NCBI GenBank assembly: GCA_021811225.1
Contig: JAJZPJ010000059.1
Location: 1 to 13,788, forward strand
Length of the DNA stretch: 13,788 nucleotides
Direction: 5' to 3'
From: Pseudomonadota bacterium
GTDB lineage: Bacteria > Pseudomonadota > Gammaproteobacteria > Burkholderiales > Rhodocyclaceae
Part shown: positions 1 through 10,425 of the stretch, piece by piece
How the letters are laid out: each line of letters starts with the position of its first letter
Numbering within the stretch: position 1 is the first letter of the stretch
Made by a program: the position numbers and the translations under genes
Notes under the pieces: generated by a model
Seen by the model: only the letters and a program-made list of their open reading frames with translations
What the model was told of the DNA's origin: nothing
Database searches by the model: none

Positions 1-104
1 TTGACGATTGCCGGAACCCCTTGACGCATGATGGTGTTGGTGACCGGATGGACCCGAATCTGGGCGCTGTCGGGCACCTGTTTTATACAGACGGCGATGT
101 GCAT
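1..104 (-). CDS. fixA: FixA-type electron transfer flavoprotein beta subunit, N-terminal 34 residues only
   Basis: The gene starts at ATG 104 and runs off the left edge. The visible protein opens MHIAVCIKQVPDSAQ and continues IRVHPVTNTIMRQGVP. This is the opening I recognise from FixA/EtfB proteins of the fixABCX type, in which an ETF pairs with FixC and FixX to pass electrons to low-potential acceptors. It differs from the housekeeping EtfB opening (MKVLVPVKRV). The family is a cytoplasmic two-subunit FAD protein; its partner genes would lie to the left, outside the window. No good Shine-Dalgarno sequence precedes the ATG: a GGAG lies about 36 bases upstream, too far to serve it. The gene follows the efflux operon on the same strand across a 137-base AT-rich gap, so it probably has its own promoter. 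The family call is firm; a role in nitrogen fixation is only inference. Confidence 0.78.
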   Translation of the reverse strand, partial: MHIAVCIKQVPDSAQIRVHPVTNTIMRQGVPAIV

Positions 105-241
105 GACGGGCAGTGAAGTTAGAAAATAAAGATTCTCCTATACATATACTCATTTTGCCATATGAAATGGCCGGAAATCGAAAAAAATTGTGCACCGCCA
201 TAGCGGATAAAATTTCTTTCTGAACAGATAGATAACCGATA
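105..241. other. AT-rich intergenic region between the efflux operon and fixA
   Basis: This gap is clearly richer in A and T than the flanking genes. It must hold the end of the efflux transcript and the start of the fixA transcript. Visible elements are a 4-bp hairpin followed by seven T on the minus strand, and an inverted repeat GCCAT-N5-ATGGC at 157-171. A TATGTATAG stretch on the minus strand near 140-148 could act as a -10 region, but no convincing -35 accompanies it. I found no sigma-54 type GG-N10-GC motif and no NifA-type TGT-N10-ACA site. Confidence 0.6.
181..206 (-). terminator. possible weak intrinsic terminator of the efflux operon
   Basis: On the minus strand a CCGC/GCGG stem with a TATG loop (195-206) is followed, after seven bases, by a run of seven T (181-187). 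It lies about 36 bases beyond the stop of the TPR/ATP-grasp gene. The stem is short and the T run is not directly attached, so this is only a candidate. Confidence 0.28.
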
Positions 242-1535
242 TCAGGCGAGGGACGCCCGAAGCAGCCGCCGCCCGAAGGCATCGACGATGCGCTGCACAT
301 GGACGTTCTTGTGCGCCAGCGGCCCGTTGCCGCGCTCGAAGTGGATCAGCATGGTGGCGTTAGCCTCGAACACCAGGAGCCGGCCGTCGGGCAAGAGCGA
401 AAAGTCGATGCCGGCGTAGTCGAGATCGAGCCGGCTGCCGATCGCGGCCAGGGCGGACATGGCGCGATCGCCGAGAACGGCGCGCGGGTCTTCCAGGAAG
501 CGGCGCTCCTCGGCGATCCAGCGCTCGTCGTCGCCGGTGCCGGCGCGGTGGTAGTGCACCATCCAGTGGGAAGAGACGGCGAGGTGATAGGGGTAGGGCT
601 CGCGATCGACGAAGATCATCCGGTACTTGCGGTAGCGGCCGTCGGCGCTGCGGTAGTCGTGAAACTGGGTCAGATAGCCCGCACCGGCGGCGCGGAGCCG
701 TGCGCCGAGCGCCGTCAGCTCCTCGATGCGTTCGAGGCCATCGCCGCCGTGGCTCGCCGCGGGGCGGATGAGCAGCGGCGGCGTCATGCCCGCGTGCGCG
801 AGAAGCCCGGCCAGTTCGGCGCGCGCAGCGCTCGCTCGCTCGAGGCGCAGGCAGGGCGGGACCAGGACGCCTCCGACGTCGCCCAGCAAGGCCGGCAGGA
901 GATGGCGCCGGGTTCTCATCACCGCCGCGGGGGGATTGAGCAGCGGCCGGCCGCAGCGCGCCGCGAAGCGCTCCAGCCTGCCGGCCAGGGGGGCCGCGAC
1001 GTCGGGCTCGCCGATGGCATTGAAGACCAGATCGTAAGGGGGAAGCTCCCCGTCCTCGCTCTGCGCCGCGTAGTCGATCGCGTACTTGATCCGGCTGCAG
1101 CGCGCCGTGGGCAGCAGCGTCTCCGCCGGAACGTTGCCCGGGCTCCCGCCGGCATAGAGGATCAGCACCCGACTGAGCGCGGCGCCGGCGCTCTCGACGC
1201 TCTCGACGAACACGCGCTGGAGCCGGTAGGCGCGGTCGCGGCAAGCCGCCGCCTGTTCGCTGCGCCCCGCCTGTGCGTGGATCGCGGCGAGGTTCTGATG
1301 GGCGATCGCCAGATCCGGATCGAGCAGCAAGGCCAGCCGGTACCAGCGCGCCGCGGTCTCGTGCTCGCCCTTCATGAAGTAGCCGGTGGCGACGGTGCAC
1401 AGTGCCTGCGCCGAACCCGCGGCGGGCGTCTCGAGCGCCTGCGCCGCGATCAGGTGCGCGAGCGCGCCCAGTTCGTCGCCGAGGCCGCGCTTGGCGTCGG
1501 CCATCCGGCGATGCAGGACGGGATCGAGCGGCAGC

Positions 1536-1546
<11 letters not shown>
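242..1546 (-). CDS. TPR-repeat protein with C-terminal ATP-grasp domain, last gene of the RND efflux operon
   Basis: This 434-residue protein has no signal peptide or membrane segment, so it is probably cytoplasmic. Residues about 9-112 form roughly three TPR-like helical repeats, including GYFMKGEHETAARWYRLAL and a following NLAAIHAQAGRSEQA unit. Residues about 125-235 look like the Rossmann-like pre-ATP-grasp domain of the D-Ala-D-Ala ligase/RimK kind (DLVFNAIGEPD, then LLNPP). Residues about 255-430 look like an ATP-grasp core: a glycine-rich loop RPAASHGGDG (261-270), a basic strand YRKYRMIFVD (305-314), and acidic metal-binding positions in DYAGIDF (376-382) and FEANATM (393-399). ATP-grasp enzymes join a carboxylate to an amine or thiol through an acyl phosphate; the substrate here is unknown. 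The start is a TTG that overlaps the end of the outer-membrane factor gene by 11 bases, which suggests translational coupling. An ATG at 1504 is a shorter alternative with no better ribosome site. The ATP-grasp fold is fairly sure, the function is not. Confidence 0.82.
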
Positions 1547-2936
<1,390 letters not shown>

Positions 2937-2949
2937 GGCGGATCTCGGC

Positions 2950-5900
2950 TCAATCATGGTCGGGGGCGAGCTTTTGCGGCCCCCGGGGGCGCCGGACCCA
3001 CAGCCGGAAGCGGTCGAGATAGAGATAGACCACCGGCGTGGTGTAGAGCGTCAGGAGCTGGGAGAAGATCAGGCCGCCGACGATGGCGATGCCCAGCGGC
3101 CGGCGCAGCTCGGCGCCGTCGCCGAAGCCGACGGCCATCGGCAGCGCGCCGAACAGCGCCGCCAGGGTGGTCATCATGATCGGGCGGAAGCGCAGCAGGC
3201 AGGCCTGGTAGATGGCGTCGCGCGGCGCGAGGCCCAGGCGCCGCTCGGCGTCGAGGGCGAAGTCGATCATCATGATGGCGTTCTTCTTGACGATGCCGAT
3301 CAGCAGGATCACGCCGATCAGGGCGATGATCGAGAACTCGGTGTGGCAGGCGAGCAGCGCCAGCAGCGCGCCGACGCCGGCCGAGGGCAGGGTCGACAGG
3401 ATGGTGAGCGGATGGATCAGGCTCTCGTAGAGCATGCCGAGCACGATATACACGGCGATCAAGGCGGTCAAAATCAGCACCGGCTGGGTGGCGAGCGAGG
3501 CCTGGAACACCTTGGCCGTCCCCTGGAAGCTGCCGCGCACGGAAATCGGCACGCCTATCCTGTCCATGGCGTCGTCGATCGCCCGGGTCGCGGCTGACAG
3601 CGACACGCCCGGCGGCAGGTTGAAGGAAATCGTCGAGGCCACGAACAGGCCCTGGTGATTGACCGCGAGCGGCGTCCGGCTCGGCCCGAAGTGGGAGAAA
3701 GCCGAGAGCGGCACCTCCACGTTGCCGGGGGCGACGACATAGACGTCCTTCAGCATCTGCGGGCTCTGCCAGTATTGCGGCGCCGCTTCCATCACCACCC
3801 GGTACTGATTGAGCGGCTCGTAGATCGTAGACACCAGGCGCTGGCCGAACAGGTCGTTCAGCGTCGTATCGATCAGCCGCTGGGTGACGCCGAGCCTTGC
3901 GGCGGCATCGTGATCGATGATCAGCGAGGTCTGCCGGCCGCTGTCCTGCTGGTCGCTGTTCACGTCGGCGAGCTGGGGCAGGCGGCTCAGCGCCTCGCGG
4001 ATCTTCGGCTCCCAGGTGCGCAGCGCGTCGATGTCGTCGGCCTGCAGGGTGTACTGGTACTCGGCGTTGCTGGCGCGGCCGCCGACGCGGATGTCCTGCG
4101 CCGGCTGCAGGAACAATCGGGCGCCGGGCTCGCGCGCGAGCTTGCCGCGCAGCCTGGCGATCACCCGGTCGGCGGAGATCTTGCGCTGGGCGAGCGGCTT
4201 CAGGGAGACGAACATGAAGCCCGAGTTGCGCTGGCCGCCGCCGGTGAAGCCGACCGCGCTCGCCACCGCCGGATCGTGGCTGACGATGGTGACGAAATCG
4301 GCCAGCTTGGCGCGCATCGCCTGGAAGGAAATGCTCTGGTCGGCCTGGATGCCGCCGATCAGGAGGCCGGTGTCCTGCTGCGGAAAGAAGCCCTTGGGCA
4401 CGACGGTGTAGAGGTAGAGGTTCAGGCCCACCGTGGCGGCGAGCACCAGCATCATGATGCCCCCGTGCGCCAGCGCCCAGTCGAGGCTCTTCCGGTAGCC
4501 CGCCTGCAGCGCCGCGAAGGCGCGCTCGGCGGCGCGGAAGAAGCGCCCGTGCTCGCCGGCCGGCGGCTGCCGCAGCAGCCGCGCGCACATCATCGGCGTG
4601 GTGGTCAGGGACAGCACCAGGGACACCAGGATGGCCGCCGAGAGCGTGGCGGCGAACTCGCGGAACAGCCGGCCGATGATGCCGCCCATCAGCAGGATCG
4701 GGATGAACACGGCGATCAGGGACAGGCTCATCGCCAGCACGGTGAAGCTCACCTCGCGCGAGCCGCGCAGAGCCGCCTGGAACGGCGCCATGCCGCCCTC
4801 GATGTGGCGGGAGACGTTCTCCAGCACCACCACCGCGTCGTCGACCACGAAGCCGGTGGCGATGGTCAGCGCCATCAGCGACAGATTGTTCAGACTGAAG
4901 CCCGCCAGAGCCATCACCGCGAAGGTGCCGAGCAGGGACACCGGCACCGCGACCACCGGGATCAGCGCGGCGCGGCCGCTGCGCAGGAAGGCGAAGACCA
5001 CCAGCACCACCAAGACCGTCGAGAGCATCAGCATGCGCTCGGCTTCGCGCAGCGAGGCGCTGATGGTCGGGGTGCGGTCGATCACCACGGACAGGTCGAT
5101 GGCGCGGGGAATGGAGGCGGACAGCTGCGGCAGGAGCGCCCTGATCCGGCCCACCGTCGCGATGATGTTGGCGCCCGGCTGTCCCCGGATGATCACCAGG
5201 ACGGCGGGCTTGCCGTTGGCCAGGCCCTCGTTGCGCAGATCCTGGACCGAGTCCTGGACCGAGGCGAGGTCGGAGAGACGCACCGCGGCGCCGTTGCGGT
5301 AGGACACGATCACCGGCAGGTAGTCGGCGGCGTGCCGGGCCTGATCGTTGGCCAGGATCTGCCAGTGCCGGTCAGCATTCTCGACCGCACCCTTGGGCCG
5401 GTCGGCGTTGGCCGCATTGATCGCCGCGCGCACGTCCTCGACGCCGATGCCGAGCTGGTTCAGGGCGGGCGGCGAGAGTTCCACGCGCACCGCCGGCAGC
5501 GAGCTGCCGCCCACCGTCACCTGTCCGACCCCCTCCACCTGGGAGATCTTCTGGGCCAGGATGGTCGATGCCGCATCGTACATCTGCCCGCGCGTGAGCG
5601 AGTCCGAGGTGAGCGACAGGATCATGATCGGCGCGTTGGCCGGATTCACCTTGTGGTAGCTCGGGTTGCCGGCCATGCCGGTGGGCAGCAGGCTGCGCGC
5701 CGCGTTCAGGGCCGCCTGGACGTCGCGCGCGGCGCCGTCGATGTCGCGCTTGAGATCGAACTGCAGGATGATCCGCGTCTGCCCGAGCGTGCTGGTCGAG
5801 GTGATCTCGGTGACGCCGGCGATGATCCCGAGCGAGCGTTCGAGCGGCGCCGCCACCGTCGCGGCCATGGTCTCGGGGCTGGCGCCGGGCAGGGACGCCT

Positions 5901-6042
5901 CGACCGAGATGGTCGGAAAATCGACCTGGGGCAGGGGCGCCACCGGCAGCAGCTTGAAACACACCAGCCCCGCCAGGGCGATCCCCAGCGTCAGCAGCGT
6001 GGTCGCGACCGGCCGGTTGATGAAGATGCCCGGGAGGCTCAT
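2950..6042 (-). CDS. mdtC: RND multidrug efflux transporter subunit MdtC/MuxC
   Basis: This 1030-residue inner-membrane RND transporter is full length for the family. It opens MSLPGIFINRPVATTLLTLG (first membrane helix), followed by the MdtC-like LPVAPLPQVDFPTISVEASL and PGASPETMAATVAAPLERSL. The second helix cluster contains FSLNNLSLMALTIATGFVVDD, with the proton-relay aspartates at 401-402. Two large periplasmic porter/docking regions (about 30-335 and 555-860) alternate with membrane bundles. SLPAVRVELSPPAL and the GGQRNSGFMFVSLKP segment are further family landmarks. In E. coli, MdtB and MdtC form a mixed B2C trimer in which the subunits have different roles, MdtB carrying most proton translocation. 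The gene starts 18 bases after mdtB and is followed closely by the outer-membrane channel gene. The ribosome site is weak, so coupling to mdtB translation is likely. MuxC is the Pseudomonas name of the same protein. Confidence 0.93.
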   Translation of the reverse strand: MSLPGIFINRPVATTLLTLGIALAGLVCFKLLPVAPLPQVDFPTISVEASLPGASPETMAATVAAPLERSLGIIAGVTEITSTSTLGQTRIILQFDLKRDIDGAARDVQAALNAARSLLPTGMAGNPSYHKVNPANAPIMILSLTSDSLTRGQMYDAASTILAQKISQVEGVGQVTVGGSSLPAVRVELSPPALNQLGIGVEDVRAAINAANADRPKGAVENADRHWQILANDQARHAADYLPVIVSYRNGAAVRLSDLASVQDSVQDLRNEGLANGKPAVLVIIRGQPGANIIATVGRIRALLPQLSASIPRAIDLSVVIDRTPTISASLREAERMLMLSTVLVVLVVFAFLRSGRAALIPVVAVPVSLLGTFAVMALAGFSLNNLSLMALTIATGFVVDDAVVVLENVSRHIEGGMAPFQAALRGSREVSFTVLAMSLSLIAVFIPILLMGGIIGRLFREFAATLSAAILVSLVLSLTTTPMMCARLLRQPPAGEHGRFFRAAERAFAALQAGYRKSLDWALAHGGIMMLVLAATVGLNLYLYTVVPKGFFPQQDTGLLIGGIQADQSISFQAMRAKLADFVTIVSHDPAVASAVGFTGGGQRNSGFMFVSLKPLAQRKISADRVIARLRGKLAREPGARLFLQPAQDIRVGGRASNAEYQYTLQADDIDALRTWEPKIREALSRLPQLADVNSDQQDSGRQTSLIIDHDAAARLGVTQRLIDTTLNDLFGQRLVSTIYEPLNQYRVVMEAAPQYWQSPQMLKDVYVVAPGNVEVPLSAFSHFGPSRTPLAVNHQGLFVASTISFNLPPGVSLSAATRAIDDAMDRIGVPISVRGSFQGTAKVFQASLATQPVLILTALIAVYIVLGMLYESLIHPLTILSTLPSAGVGALLALLACHTEFSIIALIGVILLIGIVKKNAIMMIDFALDAERRLGLAPRDAIYQACLLRFRPIMMTTLAALFGALPMAVGFGDGAELRRPLGIAIVGGLIFSQLLTLYTTPVVYLYLDRFRLWVRRPRGPQKLAPDHD

Positions 6043-6060
6043 GTCGAGCGGTGCGCCGGG

Positions 6061-9000
6061 CTATGCCGCGGCCGGCTTGCGCCAGGCGCGAAAGCGGCGG
6101 TCCAGCCGATCGAAGGCGAGATAGATCACCGGGGTGGTAAACAGGGTCAGCACCTGGCTCACCAGCAGCCCGCCGACCATGGTGATGCCCAGCGGCTGGC
6201 GCAGTTCGGCGCCGACGCCGGTGCCCAGCATCAGCGGCAGCGCGCCCAGGAGCGCCGACAGGGTGGTCATCAGGATCGGGCGGAAGCGCAGCAGGCAGGC
6301 CTCAAAAATGGCCTCGCGCGGCGCCTTGCCCTGCTCGCGCTCGGCCACCAGGGCGAAGTCGATCATCATGATGGCGTTCTTCTTGACGATGCCGATCAAG
6401 AGCACGATGCCGATGATGCCGATGATGCCCAGGTCGGTGCGCGAGATCATCAGGGCCAGCAGCGCGCCGACGCCGGCCGAGGGCAGCGTCGACAGGATGG
6501 TCACCGGATGGATGTAGCTCTCGTAGAGCACGCCGAGCACGATGTACATGGTGACGATGGCGGCGAGGATCAGGAGCAGGGTGTTGTCGAGCGAGCCCTG
6601 GAAAGCCAGCGCCGCGCCCTGGAAGCCGGTCTCGACGCTGGCGGGCAGACCCATTTGCCGGGTGGCGGCGCGGATGGCGCTGACCGCATCGCCGAGCGAG
6701 GCGCCGGGCGCCAGGTTGAACGAGATGGTCGCCGCGGGGAACTGGCCGATGTGGTTGATGACCAGCGCGGTGGGCTTCTCCGAGACATGCGCGACCGCCG
6801 AGAGCGGCACCTGCGCGCTCACCCCGTTCGCGGTCGACACCAGATAGATGCCGTTGAAGGCCGACAGCCCCCGCTGCAGCCCGGGATCGACTTCGAGCAC
6901 CACCCGGTACAGGTTCGACTGGGTGAAGATGGTCGAGATCAGGCGCTGGCCGAAGGCGTCGTAGAGCGCATTGTCGATCGCCGCCGGGGTGATCCCCAGG
7001 CGCGCGGCGCTGGCGCGGTCGATATCGACGTAGGCCTGAAGGCCCCCGTTCTGCACGTCGCTGGCGACGTCGGCCAGTTGCGGCAGCTGCCGCAGCCGGG
7101 CGACCAGCCGGTCCGTCCATAGCGCCAGCTCGTCCGGATCGGCGTCCTCGACGCTGTACTGATACTGGCTGCGGCTCACCCGGTCCTCGATGGTCAGATC
7201 CTGCACCGGCTGCATGTACATCGTGATGCCGTGGATCCTCGCCAGGCTGGATTGCAGGCGGCGGATGACGGCGACCGCGTCGATGCCGCGCTGATTCCTG
7301 GGCTTCAGGTTGATCAGCATGCGGCCGCTGTTCAGGGTGGTGTTGGCGCCATCGACGCCGATGAAGGAGGACAGGCTCGCCACCGCCGGATCGGCCAGCA
7401 CCGCATCGGCGAGCGCCTGCTGGCGTGCCGCCATCGCGGCGAAGGAGATCGTCTGCGGCGCCTCGGTGATGCCCTGGATCGCGCCGGTGTCCTGAACCGG
7501 GAAGAAGCCCTTGGCAATGAAGACGTAGAGCAGGACGGTGAGCGCCAGGGTCGCTGCGGCGACATAGAGCGTGGCGCGCTGGCGGTCGAGCACCCAGTTC
7601 AACAAGACGCCGTAGCGCGAAATCACCCGGTCGAAGAAGGCGCCGCTCGCCTTGAAGAACCGGCTCTGCCCGGCTTGCGGCCGGTGCCGCAGCAGCCGGG
7701 CGCACATCATCGGCGTCAGCGTCAGCGACACCGCCGCCGAGATCAGGATGGCCACGGCCAGGGTCACCGCGAATTCGCGGAACAGCCGGCCGACCACGTC
7801 GCCCATGAACAGCAGCGGGATCAGCACCGCGATCAGCGAGACGGTCAGGGAGATGATGGTGAAGCCGATCTGCTCCGCGCCCTTCAGGGCCGCCGCCAGC
7901 GGCGGCTCTCCCGCCTCGACGTAGCGGGAGATGTTCTCGATCATGACGATGGCGTCATCGACGACGAAACCGGTGGCGATGGTCATCGCCATCAGGGTCA
8001 GGTTGTTGATCGAGAAGCCCGCCAGGTACATCACGCCGAAGGTGCCGATCAGGGACAGCGGCACGGCGACGCTGGGAATGAGCGTCGCCGCGACGTTGCG
8101 CAGGAACAGGAAGATCACCATCACCACCAGCGCGACGGACAACAGCAGTTCGAACTTGACGTCCGCGATCGAGGCGCGGATGGTGGTGGTGCGGTCGGTC
8201 AGCTGCCTGACCGCCACCGAGCCGGGCAGCGCCGCCTGCAGCTGGGGCAGCAGCGCCTTGATGCGGTCCACCGTCTCGATGACGTTGGCGCCGGGCTGGC
8301 GCTGGATGTTGAGGATGATCGCCGGCATCTGCCGCGGCTTGGCTCCGGCCGAACCCGCCAGGCCCGCCCACGCCGCCAGGTGATCGTTCTCGGCGCCGTC
8401 GACGACCTCGGCGATGTCGCCGATGCGGATCGCCGCGCCGTTCTTCCAGGCGAGAATCAGGCTGCGGTAAGCTTGCGCCGACTTCAGCTGGTCGTTGGCG
8501 TCGATGGTCGAAGCCCGCGCCGGTCCGTCGAAGCTGCCCTTGGCCATGTTGACGTTGGCGTTGCCGATCGCGCTGCGCACGTCGTCGATATTGAGCCCGG
8601 CGGCGGCCAGCGCCCTGGGGTTGACCTGGATGCGCACCGCCGGCCGCTGGCCGCCGCCGATGCTGACCAGGCCCACGCCCGGCAGCTGCGACAGCTTCTG
8701 GGCCAGGCGGGTGTCGATCAGGTCCTCGACCTTGGGCAGCGGCAGCGTCTCCGAGGTGACCGCCAGGGTCATGATCGGCGCATCGGCCGGGTTCACCTTG
8801 CTGTAGATCGGCGGCATCGGCAGATCCGCCGGCAGGAAGGTGGTGGCGGCGTTGATCGCCGCCTGCACCTCCTGCTCCGCGACGTCGAGGCTCAGGGCGA
8901 GGCTGAATTGCAGCGTGATCACCGAGGCGCCGCCGGAGCTGGAAGACGACATCTGGTTCAGGCCCGGCATCTGGCCGAACTGGCGCTCCAGCGGCGCGGT

Positions 9001-9189
9001 GACCGACGAGGTCATGACGTCGGGGCTGGCGCCCGGATACAGGGTGGTCACCTGGATGGTCGGGTAATCGACCTCGGGCAGCGCCGAGACCGCCAGCACC
9101 CGATAGGCCACCAGCCCCGCCAGCAGCACGGCGACCATCAGCAGCGAGGTCGCGACCGGCCTGAGGATGAACGGGCGGGAAGGGCTCAC
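6061..9189 (-). CDS. mdtB: RND multidrug efflux transporter subunit MdtB/MuxB
   Basis: This 1042-residue inner-membrane RND transporter is strongly MdtB-like: RPVATSLLMVAVLLAG, then VSALPEVDYPTIQVTTLYPG, ASPDVMTSSVTAPLERQFGQ and SSSSSGGASVITLQF. The proton-relay aspartates sit at 411-412 in ATGFVVDDAIVMIENISRY. With MdtC it should make a heterotrimer that takes substrates from the periplasm or inner leaflet and drives them out with the proton gradient. The start is a GTG (9189) whose GTGA overlaps the TGA of mdtA by four bases, with AAGGG just upstream. Compared with the E. coli protein as I remember it, there is an extra stretch of roughly ten residues near 275-289 (LAGSAGAKPRQM) in the first periplasmic part. 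The E. coli substrates (bile salts, novobiocin and similar) cannot be assumed here. Confidence 0.94.
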   Translation of the reverse strand: MSPSRPFILRPVATSLLMVAVLLAGLVAYRVLAVSALPEVDYPTIQVTTLYPGASPDVMTSSVTAPLERQFGQMPGLNQMSSSSSGGASVITLQFSLALSLDVAEQEVQAAINAATTFLPADLPMPPIYSKVNPADAPIMTLAVTSETLPLPKVEDLIDTRLAQKLSQLPGVGLVSIGGGQRPAVRIQVNPRALAAAGLNIDDVRSAIGNANVNMAKGSFDGPARASTIDANDQLKSAQAYRSLILAWKNGAAIRIGDIAEVVDGAENDHLAAWAGLAGSAGAKPRQMPAIILNIQRQPGANVIETVDRIKALLPQLQAALPGSVAVRQLTDRTTTIRASIADVKFELLLSVALVVMVIFLFLRNVAATLIPSVAVPLSLIGTFGVMYLAGFSINNLTLMAMTIATGFVVDDAIVMIENISRYVEAGEPPLAAALKGAEQIGFTIISLTVSLIAVLIPLLFMGDVVGRLFREFAVTLAVAILISAAVSLTLTPMMCARLLRHRPQAGQSRFFKASGAFFDRVISRYGVLLNWVLDRQRATLYVAAATLALTVLLYVFIAKGFFPVQDTGAIQGITEAPQTISFAAMAARQQALADAVLADPAVASLSSFIGVDGANTTLNSGRMLINLKPRNQRGIDAVAVIRRLQSSLARIHGITMYMQPVQDLTIEDRVSRSQYQYSVEDADPDELALWTDRLVARLRQLPQLADVASDVQNGGLQAYVDIDRASAARLGITPAAIDNALYDAFGQRLISTIFTQSNLYRVVLEVDPGLQRGLSAFNGIYLVSTANGVSAQVPLSAVAHVSEKPTALVINHIGQFPAATISFNLAPGASLGDAVSAIRAATRQMGLPASVETGFQGAALAFQGSLDNTLLLILAAIVTMYIVLGVLYESYIHPVTILSTLPSAGVGALLALMISRTDLGIIGIIGIVLLIGIVKKNAIMMIDFALVAEREQGKAPREAIFEACLLRFRPILMTTLSALLGALPLMLGTGVGAELRQPLGITMVGGLLVSQVLTLFTTPVIYLAFDRLDRRFRAWRKPAAA

Positions 9190-10394
9190 GCGCCCTTCCC
9201 GTGTGCCGCTCCCGGCCGGCTTCCCTTGCCGTTCTTAGCCTGCGGCGGGCCCTGCAGCAGGTCTTCGCGCGCCGCGGCGCTCACCACTTCGACCTTCTCG
9301 CCCTGGCGCAGCTTGTCGGCGCCGTCGGTCACCACCCGCTCGCCGGGCGCCAGCCCCTTCTCCACCGCGACGACGGCGTTCGCGCTGGGTCCCAGTGCGA
9401 CCGCGCGCACGCTCACCGTCTGGTCCCGATTGACCACATAGACGAAGGTGCCCGGCGTGCCGCGCTGGATCGCCGCCGTCGGCACCAGCGTCGCTCCGTG
9501 CAGCGTCTCGACCAGCAGCCGGGCATTGACGAACTGGTTCGGGAACAGGCGGTTGCCGGGATTGGCGAACTTCGCCTTGAGCTTCACCGTGCCGGTCGCC
9601 ACGTCGATCTGGTTATCCACCGTGCTCAGGTCGCCCGTCGCCAGGGCCTTCGTATCTTCGCGATCGTAGGCTTCCACCGGCAGGGTCGCACCCGTGCGCA
9701 GACGTTGCAATACGGCGGGCAGGTCGCCGGCGGGAATGGCGAAGACGACCGCGATCGGCTGCGTCTGGGTGATGACGAAGATGCCGGTGGGATCGGCGGT
9801 CGACACCGCGTTGCCCGGGTCGACCAGGCGCAGGCCGATGCGCCCCGAGATCGGCGCGGTGATCCGGGTGAAGCTGAGCTGCAGCCTGGCGTTGGCCACC
9901 TGCGCGCGATCCATCGCCACCGTGCCCAGCATCTGGCGCACCAATGCCGCCTGGGCATCGACCTGCTGGCTGGCGATCGAATCCTCCGCCAGCAGGCCGC
10001 GATAGCGGGCCAGGTCCCGCTTGGCATTGTCGTAGAGCGCCTGATCGCGCAGCAGCTGGCCATCGGCCTGATCGAGCAGCACCTGGAAGGGCCGCGGATC
10101 GATTTCCGCCAGCACTTCGCCGGCCTTCACCAGCTGCCCCTCGTGGGCCACGACGCTCACCAGTTGCCCAGCCACCCGGGGCTTGACCGTGACGGTATTC
10201 CAGGCCGTGACCGTCCCCAGTCCGTCGATGGTCACGCCGATGTCGCCGCGCCGGGCGGCGGCCGCCATCACCGGCATCGGCCGGCGCCCGCCCGGCGGCG
10301 ACTGCGCCGCGGGCCGGGTGAAGAAAAACGCGGCGGCAGCGGCGATCAGAACGGCGAGCGCGAGCCAGAGCCTGGGGTGTTTCATCCGATTCAT
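9186..10394 (-). CDS. mdtA: RND efflux periplasmic adaptor (membrane fusion protein) MdtA/MuxA
   Basis: This 402-residue adaptor links the RND trimer to the outer-membrane channel. A basic start and a single hydrophobic helix (residues about 9-26, LWLALAVLIAAAAAFFF) anchor it to the inner membrane; no lipobox cysteine is present. Next come the barrel-sandwich half TVTVKPRVAGQLVSVVAHEG (67-86), a coiled-coil hairpin of about residues 102-170 (LLDQADGQLLRDQAL onward), the returning half FTRITAPISGRIG (175-187), a beta-barrel with FPNQFVNARLLV (284-295), and a membrane-proximal domain to about 372. The last 25 residues are a low-complexity Lys/Gly tail (QAKNGKGSRPGAAHGKGA). ATG at 10394 was taken as the start; an in-frame ATG three codons later is possible, and neither has a strong ribosome site. 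It is the first gene of the pump operon, 121 bases downstream of the glycine-zipper gene, which may leave room for its own promoter. Confidence 0.93.
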   Translation of the reverse strand: MNRMKHPRLWLALAVLIAAAAAFFFTRPAAQSPPGGRRPMPVMAAAARRGDIGVTIDGLGTVTAWNTVTVKPRVAGQLVSVVAHEGQLVKAGEVLAEIDPRPFQVLLDQADGQLLRDQALYDNAKRDLARYRGLLAEDSIASQQVDAQAALVRQMLGTVAMDRAQVANARLQLSFTRITAPISGRIGLRLVDPGNAVSTADPTGIFVITQTQPIAVVFAIPAGDLPAVLQRLRTGATLPVEAYDREDTKALATGDLSTVDNQIDVATGTVKLKAKFANPGNRLFPNQFVNARLLVETLHGATLVPTAAIQRGTPGTFVYVVNRDQTVSVRAVALGPSANAVVAVEKGLAPGERVVTDGADKLRQGEKVEVVSAAAREDLLQGPPQAKNGKGSRPGAAHGKGA

Positions 10395-10410
10395 AGTCTC
10401 AGGTCAAACA

Positions 10411-10425
10411 ACCGGGATCGCCGGT
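10411..10425. repeat. inverted repeat just upstream of mdtA
   Basis: ACCGG-N5-CCGGT is a perfect 5-bp inverted repeat with a 5-base spacer, 17 bases before the mdtA start. It could be a leader hairpin or a small operator. A TTGAAA that might be a -35 box lies upstream at 10440-10445 on the minus strand, but no good -10 follows it at the right spacing. Confidence 0.3.

Noticed and set aside
105..241. Sigma-54 promoter or NifA site before fixA
   Set aside because: I looked for GG-N10-GC and TGT-N10-ACA on the minus strand and found no match.
3655..7122. Very long plus-strand open frame (over 1100 codons) opposite mdtC and mdtB
   Set aside because: It is antisense to two unmistakable RND genes. 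Its product is a low-complexity mix of Arg, His, Asp, Gln and Gly with no recognisable domain, as expected from high-GC codon bias.
7231..9441. Long plus-strand open frame opposite mdtB and the end of mdtA
   Set aside because: It has the same antisense bias, with repetitive His/Asp/Gln/Arg composition and no domain or credible ribosome site.
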